Shown piece after piece: positions 1 to 6,842 of a stretch of 64,000 nt of DNA. Position 1 is the stretch's first letter. Each line of letters opens with the position of its first letter. This stretch comes from CAZWVI01 sp964637165 (lineage in GTDB: Bacteria; Planctomycetota; UBA1135). The position numbers were made by a program, and so were the translations under genes. Below the pieces are notes generated by a model. It was not told the DNA's origin. It ran no database searches and worked only from the letters and a program-made list of their open reading frames with translations. Where the stretch lies: the NCBI GenBank assembly GCA_964637165.1, contig CAZWVI010000009.1, forward strand, positions 20,867-84,866. Direction: 5' to 3'.

Positions 1-79
1 AAAGTCCCAGCGTTCCGATTGAGAGGATTGTTTTCACCACAGGCATGCCGACATATTTGCAATATCTGTGCCAGCTCAT
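1..79 (-). CDS. Partial CDS, N-terminus of an unknown, possibly exported protein
   Basis: An open frame runs from an ATG at 79 off the left edge of the window, 26 codons with no stop. The visible part is mildly hydrophobic with basic residues, as in the start of an exported protein. A second in-frame ATG at 46 would give a neater signal-peptide start. A TTGAGG box, 17 bases and TATTGC lie upstream of that ATG, just after the operon terminator at 86-113, so a new transcription unit may begin here. No function can be given. Confidence 0.3.
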   Translation of the reverse strand, partial: MSWHRYCKYVGMPVVKTILSIGTLGL

Positions 80-85
80 GACCTC

Positions 86-113
86 AAAAAATGCGAATTG
101 GTTACTAATTCGC
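86..113 (-). terminator. Intrinsic terminator closing the amidohydrolase operon
   Basis: On the minus strand GCGAATT and AATTCGC form a perfect 7-bp stem around a 7-base loop, followed at once by A and six T. It lies 7 bases past the stop codon of the trpD2-like gene, so it marks the 3' end of the leftward operon that begins near 15087. Confidence 0.8.
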
Positions 114-119
114 CACAAG

Positions 120-1136
120 TTACAAACCAAGTGCCCGCTGAGCAGCGCCTGATTCAAGCGAATCACGTGCCATGCCAACGGCGCTTGCGACATCGGCACT
201 CTTTCCTGCCAATTTAATAATCAAGGCACCACCCAAAGCCGCGCAGTCGAGCTCGGGGCCGACAACTCCCGCAAGTGCTTTTTTAACAGCTATTTGCGAC
301 GACTCATAACGATCTGAAGAGAGGTGAGACGGCTCCTCTGGGCAAAATATCCCGTAGTCTTCAGGTACTTCTCGCAGTGGACTCTTACTCCCATCATCAA
401 TCCACATCCCGCGTGTGCGCTGGCATAGCAAAGGGTCAAGAGAGCCTTCACTACCCTGCAAAATTAGTGCATTCTTATGCCCCAAAGAGCAAATGGCATC
501 ACTGGCAAGCCCTAAGACTGGGCCCAAGCGTGACGGAACCATCACTCGAGCTCCATCTGGAGCCAACAACTTTGCAACCACATCTGGTGCACAGCGCAGG
601 CCCAAGTGGTTCTCAATTTCAAGTAAGCGCAACCACCCAGCATCAGCCTTAGTTGGCTGCCAACAGGCTAGTCGCCGATTAGAAAATTCCGACTCGACAC
701 TGCTTGCGTCAACGCAAATATCACCGACCATCACTTGCCAAATATCGCCCAGGGTAACTCCAGTACCACGGGCATGTGGTGCCGCTTGAAGTAAAACCGG
801 TACACCAGCTCCGACAGCAGCAGCAACCGCAGCAATGCCAACTTCTGGGTGTTTATATTTACCCATGCGTGCCGTTGAAATCACCACTGTGCCATTGGCA
901 ACTTTTGGAAACTCAATTCGCTTGCGGGCGGCGAGTGCAAAACCAACCAACTCGTCTGCGGTCAATCCTTTTGATCGCAGCGCCACTAAGAAAGCCGCGA
1001 CTTGCACTGGATCACCAGCGCCACCCAAAATTAATTCGAACGCATTCTCTGCTTCCGACAAAGATAAATTGCGCGCCGCCGAACCGGCAACCGCACCACC
1101 GACTTGTTGAATTAAGTGACGTAGTTGTTGATCCAT
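120..1136 (-). CDS. TrpD2/YbiB-like glycosyltransferase family 3 protein
   Basis: 338 residues with the two-domain layout of anthranilate phosphoribosyltransferase relatives: a helical N-terminal domain (about 1-75) and a Gly/Ala-rich Rossmann-like domain. The glycine-rich PRPP loop of true TrpD (GTGGD) is absent; at that place the protein reads ISTARMGKYKHPEVG. This matches the YbiB/TrpD2 branch, whose E. coli member is known as a nucleic-acid-binding protein and not a tryptophan enzyme. No other trp gene is nearby. It is the last gene of the long leftward operon: it starts 3 bases after the peroxiredoxin stop, and a terminator follows it. The family call is good. The role is open, and a nucleotide or nucleic-acid ligand is only inferred. 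Confidence 0.75.
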   Translation of the reverse strand: MDQQLRHLIQQVGGAVAGSAARNLSLSEAENAFELILGGAGDPVQVAAFLVALRSKGLTADELVGFALAARKRIEFPKVANGTVVISTARMGKYKHPEVGIAAVAAAVGAGVPVLLQAAPHARGTGVTLGDIWQVMVGDICVDASSVESEFSNRRLACWQPTKADAGWLRLLEIENHLGLRCAPDVVAKLLAPDGARVMVPSRLGPVLGLASDAICSLGHKNALILQGSEGSLDPLLCQRTRGMWIDDGSKSPLREVPEDYGIFCPEEPSHLSSDRYESSQIAVKKALAGVVGPELDCAALGGALIIKLAGKSADVASAVGMARDSLESGAAQRALGL

Positions 1137-1139
1137 TGA

Positions 1140-1622
1140 TTAACTCTGAAGTGCTGCCTGAAGGGCGACTAGCACTTTCTGCCCGTGGTTCTTGGTGCGG
1201 ACATTATCAAACACCTTCACTACGATACCCGATGGGTCGAGAATAAAAGTAGAACGCACTAAACCAAGGTAATTACGTCCCTGAGTGCGTTTTTCACGCC
1301 ACACGCCATACTTGCGCGCAATTTTTTTATCACGGTCCAACAACAAATTAAATGGCAATTTGCATTGGACTAAAAATTCCTGGTGCGTTTCCAAATCACC
1401 TGGGCCCATACCAAAAACAATTGCTCCATTTTCGGCTAACTCATCATGGACCGATATAAACTCATTCATTGCCTTTGTGCACCGTACTGAGCAATCTTTT
1501 CCATAGAAGAACAGCACCATCCAATAGCCGCGATAGTCCGTGAGCCTTACTCGTTCGCCGCCAGTTGCGGGAACCGTAAATGCGGGCGCACGTTTGCCCT
1601 CGACAATGCTGGGATTACTCAA
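1140..1622 (-). CDS. bcp: BCP/AhpC-TSA family peroxiredoxin
   Basis: A thioredoxin-fold peroxidase that would reduce peroxides through a peroxidatic cysteine. The core shows the family pattern: APAF near the start, then FFYGKDCSVRCT, where the final Cys matches the peroxidatic Cys of the usual TPGCT motif, and the supporting Arg in LVRSTFILDPSG. Oddities: TPGC is changed to SVRC, the BCP resolving Cys five residues downstream is missing, and an extra Cys sits four residues upstream instead. I chose the TTG at 1622 because a GGAG lies 7 bases before it and the resulting 160 residues fit the family. A longer frame opens at a TTG at 1700. It lies in the amidohydrolase operon and may protect secreted products from oxidation or simply be a passenger. 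Confidence 0.8.
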   Translation of the reverse strand: MSNPSIVEGKRAPAFTVPATGGERVRLTDYRGYWMVLFFYGKDCSVRCTKAMNEFISVHDELAENGAIVFGMGPGDLETHQEFLVQCKLPFNLLLDRDKKIARKYGVWREKRTQGRNYLGLVRSTFILDPSGIVVKVFDNVRTKNHGQKVLVALQAALQS

Positions 1623-1710
1623 TTCAACACTCCAGAAGGGGGGAAACCAGAATGGTGTTGAGTCGATTATGGCAAGGTTTTGAAAACTCGCCACTCTCAA
1701 TTAGGGAAAT

Positions 1711-3117
1711 CTATTGCGGCTGGGCGATTGGTGAATCTGCTTGTTCTACTTCCAGAACCACAGGCTCTTCTTGACCTTCATCGCCAGCAACTTCAATGGC
1801 CTCCACAACGGCCTCAATTACTTGTTCCGGGCGCGGACGAATGTGAGCGAAGTATGGTGCGGTTTGTTTGTCATAAACTTGGCGACCATTTACTACTGCC
1901 CATTGAACAAAGCTACGGTAATCAAAAATTTCGTAGTCGGTGATTATCAGGTCAGCATCTTTGCCCGCTTCCAAAGAACCGATTCGCTCGCCGACTCCGA
2001 GAATGCGCGCCGCGTCAATCGTGATCGCGCGCAATGCAGCCTTTTCATTTAGACCGCCACGAATGGCGAAGGCGGCTTCCATGGGCAAAGTTAAAAGGTC
2101 GCGTCCAGCAAGGCCACTGGTACTGATGTAAGTTTGGCCTGGAATTAAAGCAAACTCAACTCCGTGATTCCACAACTTGGCGGCATTTTCAATTGACCAA
2201 CCACTATCCCGATTTAACTTAGGGTCGGCGTAACTTTTTGCTCGCGGAGTCAACACCATCCGCACTCCACTGCGACCCAACTCGGCTGCAACCGCCCACG
2301 CTTCGCGGCCACCAAAAGCCACCGCATCCATTGGGAAATCGGCTAAAAGTTGGCACATCGCTTTTAAATCTTTAACTGTTTGCACATTGAAGCGCGCAGT
2401 TTGTTGTTTGGACAATAACGCCAAGTAAGACTGATTAATGCCAGCGTCTGATGGTTCTTCCAAATCTTCCTCGCCTGCAGCCTTAGCTGCTTCGTAATAA
2501 CGCAATTCGCGCTGGTAGTCACGGGCCTTTTCAAAATCGCCGCGCACCTTGCGCTTACCACCAGGATTTGAAGATGACCAATTAATACTAACCCATTCCA
2601 CTTGGCCAATTAAAACATCATCCAAGGAGTTGCGCACCAATTTAGCAACCGCGCCACCTGCTTGGACGGTGGTCAATCCACCGGCGAGACCCAAGTCCAC
2701 ATTCATTGAAAACGGGTCATAACTATCGCGTAAGCTGTTTCCTCGGCCACTTACGATTCCACTGGAATTCACTGCAATAAGACCTGGGTAAACATGCATA
2801 CCGCTGGCATCAATGATTGTGGCACCTTCAGGAATAGGGATTTTTTTGCCAACCCGCAAAATACGACGGCCTTTACACAACACCGTAGCGTGCTGAATGT
2901 CGCCATCGGTGACAGTGTGGACGGTGCCCCCAACCACTGCCAAATATGGCGAATCTTCGACAGCTTGATCTGCTGTTTCCTCGACAGGTTCCTCGACAAC
3001 TTCTGTCTCGGTAGTTTCGGTTTCAACTGACTCTGCATCCTCCTCAACCGGCGGCGGATCTTGAGGAATACAAAACGGAGTCCAAAGTGAACTTAAAAGT
3101 AAGCTGGCAATGATCAT
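1711..3117 (-). CDS. Secreted amidohydrolase-fold protein, metal ligands lost (array member 9)
   Basis: 468 residues. A signal peptide (about 1-19) is followed by an acidic low-complexity linker rich in E, T and V (about 20-55), then an amidohydrolase (COG1228-like) fold. The shared C-terminal hallmark GSLEAGKDADLII and the final composite-sheet strand are present. At the PGLID-x-H-x-H position the protein reads PGLIAVNSSG, so both metal histidines are gone. The strand-8 Asp is also absent (ALIPGQT). It is therefore probably a non-catalytic member, acting as scaffold, binding subunit or partner of the two intact paralogs. An unusual acidic tail rich in E and V ends the protein. The ATG overlaps the upstream stop by 4 bases (ATGA), implying translational coupling. 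Confidence 0.85.
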   Translation of the reverse strand: MIIASLLLSSLWTPFCIPQDPPPVEEDAESVETETTETEVVEEPVEETADQAVEDSPYLAVVGGTVHTVTDGDIQHATVLCKGRRILRVGKKIPIPEGATIIDASGMHVYPGLIAVNSSGIVSGRGNSLRDSYDPFSMNVDLGLAGGLTTVQAGGAVAKLVRNSLDDVLIGQVEWVSINWSSSNPGGKRKVRGDFEKARDYQRELRYYEAAKAAGEEDLEEPSDAGINQSYLALLSKQQTARFNVQTVKDLKAMCQLLADFPMDAVAFGGREAWAVAAELGRSGVRMVLTPRAKSYADPKLNRDSGWSIENAAKLWNHGVEFALIPGQTYISTSGLAGRDLLTLPMEAAFAIRGGLNEKAALRAITIDAARILGVGERIGSLEAGKDADLIITDYEIFDYRSFVQWAVVNGRQVYDKQTAPYFAHIRPRPEQVIEAVVEAIEVAGDEGQEEPVVLEVEQADSPIAQPQ

Positions 3118-4451
3118 TTGGATTCCTCCTTTTCGCGGTCGTAAATTATTTTTCCGTCGTAGATGACGTGAGTTGTTTGAGCAACTGGATCCAGTGGATC
3201 ACCACCAATGATGATGAAGTTAGCTGGACTACCGGCCTTTAAGCTTTGAATGCGTTCTTCTTGCCCGAGTGCAAGTGCCGCATCAATACTTATCGCTTTA
3301 AGTGCTGTATGACGAGGAACGCCTTCGCGAACTAGGTCAGCGAGCCGTACTCGCCATTGCGCCAATCCTCGCGGAGTATCAAAGTCCGTCAATAAGACCA
3401 ACTTCTCGACACCCGCGTCGAGCAATTCCGCACAAAGATTTATGCGCACCCGTGTGCTTGGCAGATAGCTAATTCGTGTAGTCGCATAAACTCTAACGCC
3501 TGATTCAGCAATTAAGTCGGCAACTTCATGCAAGTTAGTGGTATTGCCGAAATCTAAAACGGCCTCCCAAGCAATTTCACGGTCGCCGAGAACATCAATC
3601 CAATGCAGCCACTCGGCTGGGGTATTGATGTGAACCATGGCCACCCGTTCTTTATTTAACAATTCAATGAATGGAATGACTGAATCAGAAATCTCCGGGG
3701 CGACAAATTCTTTCGGAGGTTCAGGATCTTCTTCCTTCTTCCCCTCCTTGTCATCTTTAGCGACAGCTTTATCTGAGTTTTCACTCTTCTCCTTGGCGGC
3801 CTTTTCTTCAGCGGCTTTTTTATCTTGCCGCTCTTTCCATTCCTTGCGCGCCTGCTCCCAACTCTTCTTGGCAGCCTCCTCTTTTTCAAGAGCTTTGTCG
3901 GCACTTTCAAAAGCATTACGCAACAAATCCTTCGCGGACTTGGAAGCGTCAATGGTTAGCTTTAAATGCAAGTCACTAACAAGGGGAGATGCTGTCGGCC
4001 ATCCGTGATTTACATCAAGTACCGAAGTACGGCCGGAAATACCTGACCCTGGCGGCTCAATGCCCATCATCACCACGCCTGCTTCAAGAGCATCTTGCCA
4101 ACTATCTTCGTGCAACCACAAAGACGCGGCAGCAGTCCATTTGGCGAAATTCCCACGGCCGCGTGAATCGGTTTGCAGCATTGAACTCGATGCCAAAACT
4201 AAGGGTGGCATCGCCGTCGCACCAGTCCCGCGCAAGTCAATCAGCTTTGCTTGTTCGGGAACCACAACAGCAGCTCCTATTTTTTCGATAACACCTTCAC
4301 GAACAACTATCACGCCACCCTTTATTGGATCGCCATCAAGTGTTTCAATGTTATCTAAGCGGTAAGCAGTAATTGGTCCGCGTAAACTTGGTGCTTCCGC
4401 CTCTTGCGGTGGAAGCGGCACGGCCAAACTCAGTAATGCAGTTACAAGCAT
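3114..4451 (-). CDS. Secreted amidohydrolase-fold protein with charged insert, HxH lost (array member 8)
   Basis: 445 residues with an N-terminal signal sequence (LVTALLSLAVPL). The amidohydrolase fold is recognised from the N-terminal sheet (VIVVREGVIEKIGAAVVVP), the C-terminal stretch SLKAGSPANFIIIGGDPLD and the last strand VIYDGKIIYD. The HxH site reads PPLVLASSSM, so the histidines are lost. A TD pair is kept near strand 8 (VLLTDFDTP). About 80 residues in the middle (roughly 165-245) are an E/K/A-rich coiled-coil-like insert. Similar inserts occur in members 1 and 5 of this array. It ends in the 4-base overlap with the next gene and follows the previous one after 2 bases. Confidence 0.85.
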   Translation of the reverse strand: MLVTALLSLAVPLPPQEAEAPSLRGPITAYRLDNIETLDGDPIKGGVIVVREGVIEKIGAAVVVPEQAKLIDLRGTGATAMPPLVLASSSMLQTDSRGRGNFAKWTAAASLWLHEDSWQDALEAGVVMMGIEPPGSGISGRTSVLDVNHGWPTASPLVSDLHLKLTIDASKSAKDLLRNAFESADKALEKEEAAKKSWEQARKEWKERQDKKAAEEKAAKEKSENSDKAVAKDDKEGKKEEDPEPPKEFVAPEISDSVIPFIELLNKERVAMVHINTPAEWLHWIDVLGDREIAWEAVLDFGNTTNLHEVADLIAESGVRVYATTRISYLPSTRVRINLCAELLDAGVEKLVLLTDFDTPRGLAQWRVRLADLVREGVPRHTALKAISIDAALALGQEERIQSLKAGSPANFIIIGGDPLDPVAQTTHVIYDGKIIYDREKEESK

Positions 4452-4453
4452 GT

Positions 4454-5632
4454 TCAGTATCTTTGCCCTTGGGCAATGTCATAGGCGACTTGTCCGTCGA
4501 CCATGACCAGTTGCACCGGAGTGCGAGGGTCAAGCGGTTGGCCAGCCTTGATAACGATGTCGGCATCAAGGCCGGGCGACAAACGCCCAATGCGATCGCC
4601 CGCCAAAATTTGGCGTGCAGGATCACTGTTAATTGATTCGAGAGCTTCCCAAGTCGAACAACCAAGGCGTTCAGCCAAGGTTGCTTGATAAAGAAACTCT
4701 TCTTGCGGAACAACCGAGGCATCTGTTTGCACGGAGATGTCGGTGTTGCCGGCGGATTCAAATGCTTGTACCAAGCCGATGAATCGGTTCATTCCATTAA
4801 AGCGATGATCAAAATTGCGCGGACCAATATTTAGCGATGCGCCAGTCTTGGCAATCGCCGCGGCGGCGGCATAGCCATTGAATGAAGCATGGCTCACTAC
4901 CACGGGAACTTTGGCCTCTAATAAAAACATCCGCACAGTGCCATAAGTGTCGCGCGCGCCGGCGGTGTGAACTAAAAAAGGATGGTGGCCATCAAAAATT
5001 CCGGCGATTGATGACAACTCGGGATTGCTATCAGTCTCGCCGTTGCGCGAAACTTCTTCAGCGCGGTCAAGATAATGGCGGAGCATCCACCACATACCCA
5101 TTCGTGACGCGCCCAAGTCACTGTCGCGTTCAGGGTTATAACCCTGAGCGACTTTCACCGAGCCTGGCTGGCGCAACACCACCTCGTCAACTAGTCGCGC
5201 TGGTTTTACTTTTAATAAAATTCCCGCGCCGCTCATATTGGTGCCTGAGCCGGGTATGGCATTGACGGTAGTTATGCCGCCAGCAATCGCGTCTTGATAC
5301 ATATCATTCCATGGAACAACTGTATCCAACACGTGCAATTCCGGATTATCCGGGTGCACCATGTCGTTAATGTCCTCCCAGCCGCCAGTTTGCACATGTG
5401 AATGCAAATCAACCGCGCCCGGAAATGCAAATGAATCAGGAAAGATTAAATGCTTGCCCAGAACAACCGGTAAGGACAGTTTAGATTGTGTGCCAACAGC
5501 GTGGATAACTCCATCTTCAATCAAAATTCGCGCATTGTGAATCACTTCTCGTTCATCCATAGTTAAGGCAACACCAACGTCAATGACGTCGGTTTGCATT
5601 ACTGCGGCACTAAGAAGAATACTCGCGATCAT
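4454..5632 (-). CDS. Secreted amidohydrolase with intact metal site (array member 7)
   Basis: 392 residues from the ATG at 5632, which lies 4 bases after the upstream stop and gives a signal peptide; a longer frame would start inside the preceding gene. This is one of two catalytically intact members. VDLHSHV gives H77 and H79, LVHTAG gives H222, VVSHAS gives H248 and VQTDAS gives D304, the ligand order of HutI-like amidohydrolases. The substrate is unknown. By fold it hydrolyses a C-N bond in a cyclic or acylated amide such as an imide, lactam or dipeptide, outside the cytoplasm. The stretch WNDMYQDAIAGGITTVNAIP and a PGSGTNMSG loop are shared with the next intact paralog, so the two are close relatives. 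Confidence 0.9.
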   Translation of the reverse strand: MIASILLSAAVMQTDVIDVGVALTMDEREVIHNARILIEDGVIHAVGTQSKLSLPVVLGKHLIFPDSFAFPGAVDLHSHVQTGGWEDINDMVHPDNPELHVLDTVVPWNDMYQDAIAGGITTVNAIPGSGTNMSGAGILLKVKPARLVDEVVLRQPGSVKVAQGYNPERDSDLGASRMGMWWMLRHYLDRAEEVSRNGETDSNPELSSIAGIFDGHHPFLVHTAGARDTYGTVRMFLLEAKVPVVVSHASFNGYAAAAAIAKTGASLNIGPRNFDHRFNGMNRFIGLVQAFESAGNTDISVQTDASVVPQEEFLYQATLAERLGCSTWEALESINSDPARQILAGDRIGRLSPGLDADIVIKAGQPLDPRTPVQLVMVDGQVAYDIAQGQRY

Positions 5633-5636
5633 CTTT

Positions 5637-6842
5637 CTAAAAGCGGCGACCCTCTGCTGAATCGTAGGCAAGTTTTCCGTTCACCCAAACTTGTTTCACT
5701 GAGGAGCGCGGGTCAAGAGGAAATCCAGTCCATGCCACAAAGTCGGCATCTTTACCAACTTCTAGTGAACCGAACTTATCGTCCACTAGCATTGCAGTGG
5801 CCGGATTAATTGTTACGCCCTCAAGTGCCGCAGCCGGGTCATTGTGGCCTAAGCGCACCGCCATTGCCGCCTGGAAGGGCAACTCTTCTTGGGGAATAAC
5901 TGGCGAGTCGGTGTTGTAACCGAGCAATAATCCTTCATCAACGTATTCCGCCCAACCGGCGCCATTGCCCTGGAATTTGGCTTTTGAACGGTCAAACCAA
6001 AACTGGCGCGGACCATTCATCACTGGAACATTGTGCTTAACCGCCATCGGTGCCGCTTTGTAACCATCAAAAGTTCCGTGGTCAATGAAAGATGCCAAAC
6101 CCAAATCACGCACCTGCATGGTGATGGTCATTAACACCACCTGATACATTTGGGTGTGCACACTAGGTGGCGTAGTTTTTTCAAGCAAGCCGACAAAATT
6201 TTGCAACATTGGATCAAAGTCAGCTTGGCCAGCTTGATAATCACGCGCCCAATCCAGACCAACTTGCAAAGTGTGGCGAGTGTTCCAGTTCATCATCATT
6301 CGACCGACTCGATAACCCCAACGTTCTGGGTTTCCAGCTTGGGCAATTTTTAATGAACCCGGCGCGCGCACCGTTACTTCTTCGACGGTGCTACCACTGA
6401 ACTTAACAATGGTTCCAAAGCCTCCCATGTTGGAACCAGAACCAGGGATAAGTAATGCCGAAGTAATTCCACCGGCGATGCCGTCACGTACTAGTGGATT
6501 TTCAGGTTCGACCACCCCGCTTGTTCCAAGTTGTGGGTTGGTTAAGTAAACAGTGTCATTCAAATCCGACAAAGAACCGGCCACATGACAATGTGGCTCA
6601 ACCATACCCGGCGCTAGCCACAAATCGCCGAGGTCAACAATTTCAAGTCCATCGTCCCAATCGGTATCCTCTTCACGGCCAACGAAAATGATTTTGCTAT
6701 CTTGCCAAACTACGATTCCGTTATTGATAACGCCGGCATCGCTGGCCGTAAAAACCTTGGCGGCGCGTAGCGCGTGAAGATCATCGCCGCCACTTGCACT
6801 TGGCAAATGAATGGCAAAAGTAAGTAGTGATGTAATGAGCAT
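5637..6842 (-). CDS. Secreted amidohydrolase with intact metal site (array member 6)
   Basis: 401 residues starting at the ATG that shares its A with the upstream stop (TAATG at 6842); the open frame extends 10 codons further but runs into the neighbour. The signal peptide is MLITSLLTFAIHLPSASG. Metal ligands are complete: EPHCHV gives H84 and H86, PSVHTQ H229, FIDHGT H255 and YNTDSP D312, followed by VIPQEEL as in member 7 (VVPQEEF). The pairing of two active paralogs side by side in a run of inactive relatives suggests either two related activities or an active heterodimer. The substrate cannot be read from the sequence. Confidence 0.9.
   Translation of the reverse strand: MLITSLLTFAIHLPSASGGDDLHALRAAKVFTASDAGVINNGIVVWQDSKIIFVGREEDTDWDDGLEIVDLGDLWLAPGMVEPHCHVAGSLSDLNDTVYLTNPQLGTSGVVEPENPLVRDGIAGGITSALLIPGSGSNMGGFGTIVKFSGSTVEEVTVRAPGSLKIAQAGNPERWGYRVGRMMMNWNTRHTLQVGLDWARDYQAGQADFDPMLQNFVGLLEKTTPPSVHTQMYQVVLMTITMQVRDLGLASFIDHGTFDGYKAAPMAVKHNVPVMNGPRQFWFDRSKAKFQGNGAGWAEYVDEGLLLGYNTDSPVIPQEELPFQAAMAVRLGHNDPAAALEGVTINPATAMLVDDKFGSLEVGKDADFVAWTGFPLDPRSSVKQVWVNGKLAYDSAEGRRF

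Noticed and set aside
1623..1700. Start of the peroxiredoxin at the TTG at 1700
   Set aside because: No ribosome site, and it adds 26 residues not typical of the family; the TTG at 1622 has GGAG 7 bases upstream. Kept as an alternative.
3637..4008. Plus-strand frame of 123 residues rich in Ser, Phe and Leu
   Set aside because: Antisense of the E/K-rich coiled-coil insert of the amidohydrolase-like gene at 3114.
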